A stretch of DNA of 64,000 nt from Nissolia schottii (GCA_003254905.1 QANU01071046.1:175646-239645); one strand, 5' to 3'; positions 52,201 to 63,430 are shown, counted from the stretch's first letter. Notes: generated from the sequence alone by a model not told the origin. Translations and numbers: made by a program.

Positions 52201-54290
52201 ACATGACATTCATTTCGGCGAATATCTTTATATTGTAACAAGTTTCGTTGACACAATCTAGATAATATGAAATTATTTATAACAAACTTTGTTGCTCCAA
52301 GTAGTACTGCATCAATTCTTTTAGAGCCTTTAATCAATTTTGTAATACCAATAATGGTTTAATCATTCATAATGATTTGTGTTTATCTTGGTAGTGCATT
52401 ATAAATTTTGCTGCTTTAAGACACAAAATAATAGCTCTTTGAGAGCATTCATTATTCTTAATGAATTAATTGGTAATAGTGCATCATAATTTTTGTTTCT
52501 CCAAGAAACAAAATATTAACTCTTCTGGAGCTTTCAAACCTTGGTACTATTAAAGATTGTATTATCATTTTCTTATCTCATTCCCATATGGGTGGGATAT
52601 GTTTTGCATTTAATAATATACGTACTACTCGCAAAGCATATATAAACATTACTATTTTATTTGTTTTAAAAAAAAAATACATATTATAAAAAAATTATAA
52701 TAATATATCATAATTAAATGAAAGGAAATTGTCACATACATATAATTACCAACGTATATAATATCCCGTATACCTATTAGTTTGTTGCAACTATAACTCA
52801 CAAGATGCTTATCTATTTAATTTTTAATTCAAATACAAATTAGTAGTAATAGAATACTCTTATTTAGAACAAGAGTAATTCAAATGTTCTAAGATCAGTA
52901 TATAAAGTAATGTATTAATCAAATATATTATTTATTTATTTATTTTCCTAATGATAATGAAAAAATCGATAATATCATTTTGATTTAAAAAAAATTCTAA
53001 AAGAATAACCCAATTAATAATTATGTGACATACCATAATTTATTAATTTTATTGTAAAGATTGAATAACAATAAAACTAAATTCAATAAACATTAAATAA
53101 AAAAAGGAAATATAAATTGAAAAGTGAATGTATCACTTTTCTTATGAAAATTGGTAACAATATTGTCCTCTACAATAGGATATGAGTATCATATCATAAA
53201 TACTCAAAATTAATAAATTACTTAAAATCATTCTTAGAGGTACATTCATTTCGGGGAATGTGAAATAACAGATTCTGTAGAAACATATGGAGTGTGAAAA
53301 ATGAACTTGTATTGAAAGCTTGAGAGCAAAGCTCTTATATACACATACATACTAACTTGTGCTGCAAGTTACTTGTAACTAACTTAACTAACTCCTTAAT
53401 TAACATGTGCTAATTGTGCTAACAGCTCTAACTAACTCTTAACAAGTTAGTTAGAGATTCTCCTCTATTATGAAATAAGAAGATAACACACATTAGATAG
53501 CGTGAGCAATAATATTCATTCATTTTAGAAAATGATATTTTGACATACTCACATTTAGGAATATTTAAATCTCTTTAAATAGGAGAATATTTTATTTAAA
53601 TATATTTTTGTATAATACATATATGTTTACTTCTAGGAATATAATCATCAGACCTCTTGGAATGGGTATGCATCATTCACTTATGAGAATGACTATGATT
53701 ATCATTCACTTTGGGGAATGAGTATAATCCATTCACTTCTGAGAATGTATATGATTATCATTGGTACTACTACCATTCACTTCTGGAAATGGTTAAAAAA
53801 AATAGAACATAGTAATATAATAGAAGATCACTTTGATAAAGTCATAATAAAGAACATAATTGAAACATAAAATCAAAGGAAAAAAATTGAATTACACACG
53901 GAAAAATGCAAAATTAAAATTATTGTTAAATGTACATTCGCTTTAAGAAATGTAAAACATGAAAATAACATACTTTGGGTAGTTTGATTAATAAGATTTA
54001 TTCACTTCAGAAAATGATCTTTTAACATATTCACTTGTGAGAATGTGCTAATCTCATAAAAGAAAATAGTCCCAAATAGTTTTTAGTAACAAGAATACAT
54101 TCACTTTAGGGAGTGACTACCTTAACGAAAGAAAAAAGTTTGGTGATGATAACATGTGATATTATTCTTATTCTCATACGTGACTTGCGTTAAACATTCA
54201 AAGCATTATTTATAAGTTAATTGTGACATTAAAATCTTAAGAGATATTACTAATTAATGACATTTACCTAATCATATATTTTATAATAGT
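49300..54290 (-). mobile_element. Degraded Ty1/copia retrotransposon
   Basis: Two direct repeats look like LTR remnants: 49370-49506 and 54156-54278 both contain TTATTCTCATA.GTGACTT and end ACCTAATCATAT. Between them the minus strand carries pol pieces in the correct order with many stops. Integrase core: IKIVCLDNNGELMSQDFNDY (about 51580-51650). Downstream integrase: HVILHATTLVRI, LFQLQLAFGEGSNI and DEN-type end LSLSHLDPHKRQC, IIYTQSIANQ, FTDPKRI (about 50980-51470). Reverse transcriptase start: KIRYKTRLVARVFRKLGIDY (about 50380-50450). It is non-functional. No gag zinc knuckle is recognisable. The outer ends are approximate. Confidence 0.72.
53241..54119. repeat. About ten dispersed 18-bp dyad motifs (CATTCACTT..GGGAATG)
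   Basis: Copies of CATTCACTTYDGRGAATG start near 53243, 53514, 53674, 53703, 53730, 53774, 53936, 53999, 54021 and 54101. Each has CATTC and GAATG arms (5 bp) around a 7-8 bp spacer, so each could form a small hairpin. Spacing is irregular (22 to 270 bp). The array lies just inside the right (5') LTR remnant of the copia element. I know of no established function. Confidence 0.75.
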
Positions 54291-54389
54291 AATAAATTTG
54301 TTACTGGATTATTTTATAAATAGGTCCCTTCTTAGCAAATTAATGAGACATTAATAGGCATCTTTCTCCCCATCTTGTTCTCTTCTCTC

Positions 54390-55460
54390 ATTTACCTGTA
54401 ACAGCATCGCCTCCGCCCTTCCTCTCTATCGTGGTTCCGCCGCCAACTCCATCCACGTTGCCGACCTCTCCCCCACTAGCGACTCCTCACCGGTAGCACA
54501 CCTCCGAATCCGCCATCGCAGACCCCACATCTGACCTTGTCCTCCATTCCTCTTCCATCTTCTTCGCCCGCGCCTCCACCACCGTCCCCTCTCCCTCGCA
54601 TGATCTCCATTTCAGATCTCCTTCTACTTCATATCTCGTATCTGCTTCTACTTTAGATATACTTCAAATCTGCTTCAAAAAAATTTGTAAAGTTGAGATT
54701 TTTATGGGTTTTTATGTTAAGATTTTCTTCCTCTGATTCTGGGTTTATTGTTGAGGATGATTATTATTAATTTTTCTGAATTATGGAAATGTATTTATGA
54801 TGATGGGAAAAAAAAGGAAGGTCAATGATATTGTTTACTAAGCATTTTGGTGTATGATTCAGTGTGTTTAAGCTCTTGCATGATGCAGTTTCTTCATTAT
54901 TTGTTTTGCTAGTAGTATTCACACATATAGATGAACCGTTTTGATGATGTCTTGGTGGCTTTTTGATGTAGATTGAAAAAAAATAAATTGTGATTCAGTA
55001 AGCAATTTTTAGTTTGAGAAATAGAAAAAAGGAAACAAACGTGTAGAACAGTTTGTTGATGATGGATGTGTATGAAAATGTTTGGATTTCTAGATTTTGG
55101 GTTTTGAATGCAATGGGTGGCGGTGACGACGTCAGGAGAAGACGACTAGATGGAGGTGGCAGTGATGGCACGCCGGCGCCGACAACAGTGAAGGTGGGGT
55201 GGTGGTGCTTGATGGTACTGTGGATGGTGTGTTCAAATATGTGATGTTGTTAAGGATAGATCGATTGATGTTGGAATGTTGGTGTGAGGGATTGAGGGTG
55301 CAAGGGAAGAGAAGACGATGGTGGTTGTGATGAGGTGGCAACGAGGGAGGTGCCGCGGTGGCGATGGCGCACAAAGGAGGGAACAAGTGGTGGTCATCTG
55401 TCAATGAGATTGGTGGTGCGGGCAATGGGTTGGAGCGGTGGCAGAGGCACTGCACTCTGA
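54390..55460. other. GC-rich island of unknown origin in the desert
   Basis: Two GC-rich blocks (54395-54620, rich in CCGCC/CCTCC/ACC; 55105-55460, rich in GGTGG/GGCGG) flank an AT-rich centre. The blocks are roughly complementary in composition, as in a large foldback. Open frames here are low-complexity (Pro/His/Thr or Gly/Asp rich) with no domain. It may be a transposon with captured sequence. I assign no function. Confidence 0.4.
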
Positions 55461-55851
55461 CGGTGGATCTACCACAAATATAATTTTGAAAAAAAATATT
55501 AAAAACATTAATTATTGAACTAATCAGGATTTATACATATACATTAGAGTTAACTTAGATATATTTAACTTCAGTGGCAAATCCACAATTTTATTTTTAA
55601 CCTTGTTAGGGTCTTAGCCGTCCAAACGCAGATCAACAACTCAACACAACAGGGACCAATTTGCTCCGAACAGTACTCAGACCAAATTAGACAAAACCTT
55701 TGTTGGATCCTTCGCAGTAGTGCACACGCTCAGTTATTGGATACTTCACCTTTGTAAATTACACAACCAACCATAAAACTATATAATATGTAAGCACCCT
55801 AATGGGCTTGAACACACCCATCTCAATGCACTACCATGACCAAGTAAAAGA

Positions 55852-58374
55852 TTAACTTGCAATAGGCTTAGCAATGACTTTCTTAATGGCTTCGGCATAA
55901 GTTCTGTGCTGATAGGTGAGTGTGGATTCAAGCAAGTCCCAAAGCGAGGTCTTCGGATTCCAGCCTGAAAAAAGAGGCAACAAACAACACATTAACAAGG
56001 TAAAGTAACTAATCCGAAATTTGTTTGGTTTCACATTTGATTCATTCTGAAATCCATAATTGACTCTAACCAAAATCAAGTTGCTTTTGATGCTTATTTC
56101 ATCGCCGAATTTTGTTGGAATCATTTTTTAGATGAAAATACCAACATCAAATTTGACAAAATTGAATTAAGTTTGCAAACACGGAATGGAACATACAATT
56201 GAATAATAATCTTAAAAGGCAAAGTGAGGGTGAATGAATGAGGAAACCTACCAAGCTGCCTGTTAATGATGGTCATGTCAGGGATTCTCTTGTCGCTATC
56301 ATCGTATCCCTCGCCGTAAAATTCTTTGGAGCTCACATCAACCGTAGGGCTTTCCAAAGGTGGTTCTCCACTTACCTTGGTGTAAACCTGCAGAGGTTAA
56401 AGACAAAAAAATTCTTGAGTGCCCCCGGAAACAACATGCCGAAATGCTTACGATATGGCCAAGCAACCAAACTAGAATCTTTTCACCTCAGTCATCATTT
56501 CGGCAAGCTGCCTAACTGTAACCTCATTGTTTGGGTTACCCACATTGAAAATGTGTCCATTGGCCCTGGCAGGATTTTCCTGTTAAAAAAGATTACCATT
56601 CACATTTAGTATACAACCCAATAAGAATAATATTAATAATCTGCATTTAAAAGAGCATATTGGATATGGGAATCTACAATCATCAATAAGACAGCTTCAA
56701 TGGCATCTTTAATATAAACAAAAGTCCTCTGGGATTGGCCACCATCCACAAGCTTGAGGGGCTCTTTCCGGAGGAGATTCTGCACAAAAGAATGAAAGAA
56801 AAAAAAATTAGAACTGATATTTTCAAAAAATTGACTATAATATATTCAAGCTTAACAAAAGTTAAATAAAAAAAAAATGTACATACATTGCTAAAGCATG
56901 CGAGAACCCGAGGAACACCTTCACTTGGACCATCGATGCCAGGAATGAAGTCCATTCTTGGTCCAATCCAATTAAAAGGTCTCACAATTGTAAACTCCAA
57001 GCCATTTTCAGCACCCTCGGCTGTCAATGATGGCACGCCAGTGAGACAAGTCAAGATTGGAAAATAGAAAACAATATATACATATGCACAGAAGAAAGAA
57101 AAAAATTGGTTGACTCACCATAAATCAGCCTCTCAATCAACTGCTTAGCACAAGCATAAGACCATCTCTGCTTTTCAATTGAACCGAAAATGCATGGAGA
57201 CTCGTCTTCTTTTAGAACATAGTATGCAGGATCCTAACACAACAATGGAAACAATTTAGCTCAGCACAGCTCATTACAAGAAAGAAGCAAAATAAGCAGC
57301 TACAACAAAAGAAAAACACGCAAAAAAAGCTAGGGACTGTTGATTGAAAGGATCCAGCAGCACTAAAATCCTTCAGAGGAAACTAACAAACAGTCCCCAA
57401 AAGAAAACAAAAAAGAAGAACCATATATATGTATATGTGATGACACAACAGCCATTGTCCTACAATTCACAAGCCAAAAGCTAAAAAATTCAAAAATTTG
57501 GTGTGTGACAACCACCGACAGATTCCAAAGCAATAGACACATTGCAAAAATTCAAAAAATCATTGGCCACATACAAAGATCTAGAACAAGTTGGTCCAAA
57601 TGAAATTGAGAGCTTTACCTGACGAAGAGGGCTATCCTTGGGGAGAAAGCTCCCAATGGTTTTCCCATACACCTCACAAGTTGAAAAATGAATGAGACGC
57701 TTGTTGTTTTCCGAACAGTACTTCACCTGAAACAAATTAGCAATGAACCCACATCGAATCACCATACCCAACAGAGTCACAATCAGAAAGACTAAACCTT
57801 CCGATTCAAAATTTGACCTCAAAATCAAAATCAAAGGCAGAGGAGAGATGAAAAACGTACCACAGGAAGCGCATCGATGAAGTTGCTGTAAATGGTGTCC
57901 AAAGGGCGCGTGTTGTAGTCCGCAGGAGTGCATATAGCAGCCAGATTAATGGTCTACAAAAATTCAATTTTGAGAACAAACCATCAGATAGAATGCTCTA
58001 AGAAAGCAGAAAGCACGAAAGGCAAAGACACAATTTTGAGAACAAAACGAGCAACCCATTGCAGCAAACAGAGAGAGTGATAGGAATCAAATGAAGGGCC
58101 GTACGAGATCTGCCATCTTGATGAGACCCTCGAGCCTCGAATCGTGCTTGATGTTGAGTCGGTGGAAGGTGATGCGACCCGCCCAAGGATGCGTTTCGGG
58201 CTCCAAGAGGTGGTTGATCTTGTCGCTGTAGACATCCAAAGCAAGCACCTTGTGCGGCGTCTCCGCCATCAGCTTCTCGCAGAGGTGGGACCCAATGAAC
58301 CCTCCGGCGCCGATCATGCAGATCGTCATCGCCCTTATCGGGTTCCCATCCAGATCCACCCTCGACGAAGCCAT
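55852..58374 (-). CDS. AXS: UDP-D-apiose/UDP-D-xylose synthase
   Basis: Nine exons, 5' to 3': 58374-58105, 57953-57861, 57726-57619, 57233-57119, 57020-56887, 56779-56678, 56579-56487, 56387-56252, 55964-55852. Total 1164 nt, or 387 residues; Arabidopsis AXS proteins are about 389. It is a cytosolic NAD-dependent short-chain dehydrogenase/reductase that converts UDP-glucuronate to UDP-apiose and UDP-xylose, precursors of the apiose in rhamnogalacturonan II and of flavonoid apiosides. Visible features: the NAD-binding glycine loop ICMIGAGGFIGSHL (residues 18-31), THE STCEVYG block (FSTCEVYGKTIG), the catalytic Y-x3-K in WSYACAKQ (about Y183, K187), VRPFNWIGPRMDF, QSQRTFVYIKDAIEAV and GHIFNVGNPNNEVTVRQL. 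I start at MASSRVDLDG, as in relatives; an in-frame upstream ATG at 58392 would add six residues. All catalytic elements are intact. Confidence 0.95.
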
Positions 58375-58481
58375 TGCCAGAAACAACAACAATAACAGAA
58401 GGCGTTGTAGTAATTTTGATAATCTATTAGATGCTTTCTTTTTTTCTTTTTCTTTTTTCTTTTTTGTGATGGTGTGAATCT

Positions 58482-58490
58482 CTTTATATA
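58482..58490 (-). promoter_or_regulatory. Probable TATA box of AXS
   Basis: TATATAAAG on the minus strand lies about 110 bp upstream of the AXS ATG, and a long CT-rich leader (TTTTTTCTTTT runs in the plus strand, purine-rich in the transcript) lies between them. Spacing fits a plant core promoter; the transcription start is inferred. Confidence 0.5.
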
Positions 58491-59153
58491 AGAAAGAGTG
58501 AGTGAATGAGAGTGATTTTGATTTATTGTGGTTGTGAATTTGGGGTTTGGATCTTTTTAGGTTACTGAGTAAGTGATGATGTTTACTTGCTCTGCTGGCT
58601 GGCTTCTGGAGACGTCACGAGTTACAAATCAACAAAGCTGGTTTCTGTTTTTGTTCTGAGTTTTTTTTTTTCCCCCTCTTTTTCTTTTGGCCTTTATTGG
58701 TAACGCTTTTGTTTCTGAGTTTAAGGATGATGCACGCAAGGTATTTTCTTTGCGCCTTCCGGAACGATTTTGACTTTTGAGCCCTTTTCTTCTTTTTCTT
58801 ATTCCATTTATTTTTTGGATATAAACTGTTGTTTCTCATTGTGGAGTTTTTTTTTTTTACCTAGATACAAGTTTATTGGAGTCGACTACTTGGTTCGTGC
58901 TCACTTAATGATTAAAATGGTCCTTGTTTTTTTTTAATGAAATTACTTTTTTGTTGTTTTTTCTTTCCTCTCCCTTACTTTCCCTTCCTAAACAAAAGGC
59001 ACCCCCACAACTATTATTATTATTATTATAATAATTATAATAACATAGCAAATAAAAGTCAATAAGCACGTGAAGCGAATAGCCATGAGCTGTTCACTTT
59101 TACCCTCACAACAGTCGCATCACCAGATTTGAGAACAAATGTATTAAATAAAT

Positions 59154-60237
59154 GAGTTAATTATCTTTTTGGTCTCTGTAAAATTTGTAAGTTTGGTTTT
59201 AGTCTCTATATAAAAGTTTTAGTCCCTGCAAAATTTAAAAGTTTGGTTTTAATCCCTGGAGTTAGTTGTGAGTTGAATGTACTAACGCGGCGCGTCACAT
59301 GGGATGCCATGTGGCATAACCCCAAAAACTCAACCCATGACCCATGACCCATGACCCATGACCCATGACCCGAAGCCCGCCTGACCCGACCCGTTTTTTA
59401 ATTAAAAAAGAAAAATTTTGCTACTTGCCCCCCACAGCCCCTATTTACCCCACAGCCCCCATAACCATTGACCCGAAACCCCCAACTCTTCCTCTCACTT
59501 CTCTCGAGCCCCTACCCACCCCCGCTGCTCCTCTCCGCCGCCCTGCCGCCCCTCCGTCGAGCCCCATCCCACCCCACCTCTCTCTCGAGTCTCGCAAAGG
59601 TCGACAGCCCGCGGATCCCATCTCTCTCTGACCCACCCTGCAACCTTATCTTCTCTTCCTCGAGCCTGAGCCGCGCCCCACCCCACCGGGGTCTCTCCCC
59701 GCGGTGTTGCCCTGGAACTGATTGAAACAGCGACCCACCCGCCACCCACCGTGCCGCCCTGGAGAGAAGCAGGGTGGTTTAATTTCAGTTCAATGCCAAC
59801 TCACTCCATCCGCGAGCAAGTCAAATGCGTCTGGTTCCGAGTCTCACGGTGGGGCGACGGAGAGGAGCGGAGGGTTGGGCAGCGCCAACGGAGGGGGTGG
59901 GGTGGGTAGGTGGGTGAGTGCTCGACAGAAGTGAGAGGAGATGGGGTGGATGGGTTTCGGGTCAAGGGTTATGGGGGTTGTGGTGGGGTAAGTAGCAAAA
60001 AAAATTTTTAATTAAAAAACGGGTCGGGTCAGGTGGGTTTCGGGTCATGGGTCATGGGTTGGGTTTTTGGGTTATGCCATGTGGCATCCCACGTGGCGCG
60101 TCGCGTCAGCGCAGTCAATTCCCAACCAACCCCAAGGACTAAAACCAAACTTTTAAATTTTGCCGGGACTAAAACTTTTATATATGGATTAAAACTAAAC
60201 TTTCAAATTTTACAGGGACCAAAAACATAATTAAGCC
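59154..60237. mobile_element. Mutator-like element with long inverted ends and GC-rich core
   Basis: The perfect 9-bp target duplication TAAATAAAT (59145-59153 and 60238-60246) flanks a 1084-bp element. Left end GAGTTAATTATCTTTTTGGTC and right end (reverse complement) GGCTTAATTATGTTTTTGGTC are long inverted repeats that continue, imperfectly, for nearly 300 bp: GTAAAATTT, AAGTTTGG, GCCATGTGGCAT, GACCCATGACCC. The 9-bp duplication is the MULE hallmark. The core (about 59460-59950) is strikingly GC-rich and codes only low-complexity Pro/Arg/Gly frames, so a Pack-MULE with captured sequence is possible. No transposase is present. Confidence 0.85.
59333..59367. repeat. Five tandem ACCCATG units
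   Basis: Five perfect 7-bp units lie in the left arm of the Mutator-like element. The right arm has only two or three GGGTCAT units, so the array expanded after the arms formed. Confidence 0.9.
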
Positions 60238-60820
60238 TAAATAAATTAAACATAAAAAAGGGACCATGATCATATGAGAATCTCATTTTACAAGCTTAAT
60301 CAGGGAGATTTTGGGTCCCGTGCTCTATAAAAATATAAATCTTAACTTATTCAAGTTATTATGCCCATTTCATGATATAGTAATTATCTACCAATTTATA
60401 GGAGGTGGTTAAAACCCAATGTTACAAGAAATAGTAACATGTTACCCTAAAGAAAAGCAATTAAAAGAACCTAACATAAAATATGAATGTTGACCCTACG
60501 AGAAAAGAGCTTAATATAAATTAGGAAAAATAGTATCTAAACTCCAAAATTTTCACTTAATTACAAATAAATATTTCAAACTTTCAAATTTTACAACCTT
60601 TTAACTTGCGAGAAAAGTAAAAAAAAAAAAAAGAATTGACAAAAACTCTCAAAACTTACATGTCAAATAAGAAATACTAATACAATAATACTATAAAAAT
60701 AACTAAAAGCTAGTTTAGCCGTAAAAATGAATGGCAAGCATTTTCCTTTAATATAGCTATTAGCCGTTCATTTTTTGCGGCAAAGAGGAAAATCATATCA
60801 ACCTTTCTTCACAAGGAGGT

Positions 60821-60827
60821 TATATAA
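60821..60827 (+). promoter_or_regulatory. TATA box of the GDSL gene remnant
   Basis: TATATAA lies about 100 bp upstream of the GDSL start at 60926, at a typical plant distance. The promoter seems to survive although the gene is broken. Confidence 0.5.
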
Positions 60828-60925
60828 ACAAAAGGAGCTCAGTGCAAACCATGCTTAAACACTTTTTCTAAGTTGCAGATTTATTTTATATAAGATTCTT
60901 TGGAACTGAAGAGAGATTTGAATGC

Positions 60926-61183
60926 ATGGGGCGATCAAGTAATTATTTCTTGAGAAATTCCTTGCTTCTTCTTATTCTTGTGGTGGTTGTGTTGCTCAGT
61001 GTGGCTAATGCGCAGCCTCCAGTCCCTGCATTGTTCATATTTGGAGACTCAGTGGTTGATGTTGGCAACAACAACCACTTACTCACCGTTGTCAAAGCTA
61101 ACTTCCCTACTTATGGAAGGGACTTTGACAATCATATCCCAACTGGGAGGTTTTGCAATGGAAACTTGCCTCAGATTTCACAG
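60926..61183 (+). pseudogene. GDSL esterase/lipase, first exon with frameshift
   Basis: ATG at 60926 opens a secretory signal peptide ([18 protein letters not shown]) followed by GDSL block [20 protein letters not shown], and [20 protein letters not shown]. At about 61158-61164 the expected NGKLASDFT is out of frame: the DNA reads AATGGAAACTTGCC, one base short of GGA AAA CTT GCC, so the original frame turns into NGNLPQIS. The exon ends at an AG|GT donor (61183). Exon 2 is not visible downstream, and the next recognisable exon (63461) has a stop and a deletion. Family members are secreted hydrolases. The closest relative by synteny is Arabidopsis At5g22810 (from memory). Confidence 0.75.
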
Positions 61184-61631
61184 GTTTTTTTTTTCTTTCA
61201 AAATCACCATTTAATTAAGGGGTAATTTACACTAAGCTCCTCTTAGATTCATCCACATTATACTTACCCTATTTTAGTTTGCAAATTTACACTATTCTCC
61301 CGTCTCCAAATAATTTTTAAAATCCAAAATTAGAATAGATCTAGATTGAGGATAAATAAGGCATTTAACATATTTTAAAATTTAAAATTTAGAGCTAAGG
61401 GAGTTCAAAGTAATATAATAAGCTTAAACTATGAAATGATGGCAAAATTAGATAAAATTAATTATAAAAATATAAAAAATAAAGTAAGAGAGTATTTAGC
61501 CATGAAATATTTGAGAAATCACCTTTTATTTATTTATATATATACACACACACGGGTAAATCTCCATATGTTTGTGATGTATTATTTCAAACAGAAATAC
61601 TTTGTGTACACCCTAAACCCATACATCCGTA

Positions 61632-62510
61632 TAGGGGTGTCAAACGGGCCGGCCCGACTCGTTTGGACCCACGCGGTCTAAACGGGCCGGGCAAAAAATG
61701 TGTCTATTTTTAAGATCCGGCTCGTTTTATGGTCGGTCCGCAGGCTTAAACGGGCCAACTCGCCAGCCCGTTTATTTTTTTTTAAAATTAAAATTTTGGT
61801 CTATTTTTTATGTTTTAAATACAAAGTTATGAATAAGTATGCGCGGTCATTTTTTACTATTTTTTATCGTCTATCTATTAATTAATCAGAAAGAAATAGT
61901 TTATGTAAAATTTGAGGATCCATTTCCGATGGTAATAAATAGAGAAAAATTAAGGTTTTGTGATTTTTTTCGGCTTTATCTCTTTATTATGGTTACGAAA
62001 TCTTTAATTTTGGATAGGTATACAAATAGTAGCATTTTTCAATTAAGAAGCTATTTGCAAAACTTTGATTAAAAAAAAAGAGGATAACAAGAGAATGCAT
62101 TTAATTAACACCTAGAGTCTAAACCCGCGCGATAATCAATAAGTTTTAAAATATCTAAAAAATGTTTAAATTATAACTAAAATAACTTAGCAATTAGTTT
62201 GCAATTTGGGCTTCAAGATGAAGATCTAAAACTTCAATTTGAACGTGAGATATCAATTATCATGTAGTTTTATTAACTTAATTTTTAAAAATAACAATTT
62301 GGTTTTTGGTTTTTTTTTTAAAAAATTAATTTTTTTAAAAAAAATTTCACGGGCTAACGGGCCGGGCTGACTCGTTTAGCCCGGGGGCTTAAATGGGTCG
62401 GACCATTTTCTTTTCAAACTTTCACGTGCCTATTTTTTGCATGTAAAGCCCGTCCATTTAACCGGGTTAATGGGTTGGGCTCGCGGGCCGGACTCATTTT
62501 GATAGCCCTA
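61632..62510. mobile_element. hAT-like element with TAGGGGTGTCAAACGGGC end
   Basis: The left end TAGGGGTGTCAAACGGGC pairs imperfectly with the right end (reverse complement TAGGGCTATCAAAATGAG). The flanks CATCCGTA (61624-61631) and CACCCGTA (62511-62518) match at 7 of 8 bases. Subterminal GGGCCGGCCCG-type blocks occur at both ends, as in the element at 48307. It inserted into the broken GDSL gene. No transposase is visible. Confidence 0.8.
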
Positions 62511-62593
62511 CACCCGTACATACACCACCAAATTATATGCAATTAATGACAATTATACGAACTACATTAGACTTTCTTCATTTAGAATATCAT

Positions 62594-62673
62594 GCACTCC
62601 CACGTGATTTTCTCAATGATATCACAAACGAACGCACTCCAATGTGATTTTCTCCACGATATCACAAATGAAC
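62594..62673. repeat. Tandem duplication of a 40-bp unit
   Basis: Two 40-bp units, each starting GCACTCC and containing TGATTTTCTC..ATATCACAAA, lie side by side (about 85% identical). They are next to the 5' end of repeat copy C. Confidence 0.8.
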
Positions 62674-62679
62674 TTTTTC

Positions 62680-63430
62680 AAACACTGTATTCTGAGCTCG
62701 AGAATCTGCCATAACCACCACTACACGATATCAATCCCACCACCACAACCACCAGAAACATGAGCAACTTTGCGTAGAGAGCATTACGAGGACCTCGTCG
62801 TGGTGATCACATTCCTTTTGATCGAACGCAATGGAGGAAATCGGTCAAATGCCGGAGAACTTGGTAAATTTTCGTGTTGTCTATGGAGTGTGTTTGTTCA
62901 GTTATCGTAATTGGTTGCCATGAGAAAACGAAGTAGTGCACAAACATTGTATTCATTAATGCACAAACATTAAGAGATATAGTTATTAGTTGCTTTAAAC
63001 AATTACTGGCACCATCGGAGGCACACAAAAGCATTTTGATAAGAAGCTCAAACATTATCCGTGTGATTGCACAAACTTTATTCGTAGATGTGCATAAACA
63101 TTATAACCACATACTTATTCAAATATATTTAATCTGATGCAGATGCACAAACATTATACGTGATACTACACAAACTTTATTAGTGTCAGTGTACAAACAT
63201 TATATAGTTATATACAATACAGTGATTTTACTCAAACATAAATAGGTGTACAAACTTTATACATTTTAATGCACAAACTATATACATTTTGCATGCAGTG
63301 ACGCGTGCGTGAGTGAGAGTGGGAATATGTTTGTGGCTGGGTGATTATTTTATGGGACTCACTGTATATGAGTACGGGTGTATGTATGGTGTATCATAAT
63401 GTGATGTACGTGTAGCAAAGCTCTATTTCA
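62680..63430 (+). repeat. Copy C of the TGCACAAAC-subrepeat element
   Basis: The 5' part (CATAACCACCACTAC, AGAAACATGAG, GAGAGCATTACGAGGAC, GGTGATCACATTCC, TCGGTCAAATGCC) matches copy B. The middle has about ten GCACAAAC(A/T)TTA units. The 3' end (GTATGTATGGTGTAT, GATGTACGTGTAGC) matches copies A and B. It lies just upstream of the decayed GDSL exon at 63461, inside the former gene. Confidence 0.65.

Noticed and set aside
52041-52337. 98-residue minus-strand frame in the copia region
   Set aside because: It falls where gag/protease should be, but no zinc knuckle or protease motif is visible, so I left it within the degraded element.
55132-55455. 107-residue minus-strand frame in the GC-rich island
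   Set aside because: Pro/His/Thr-rich low complexity, no domain, and the opposite strand is equally open. I treat it as a by-product of base composition.
59365-59934. Several overlapping frames of 63-88 residues in the Mutator-like element core
   Set aside because: All are Pro/Arg/Gly low-complexity, overlap on both strands, and lie in a GC-rich foldback. None looks like a protein domain.
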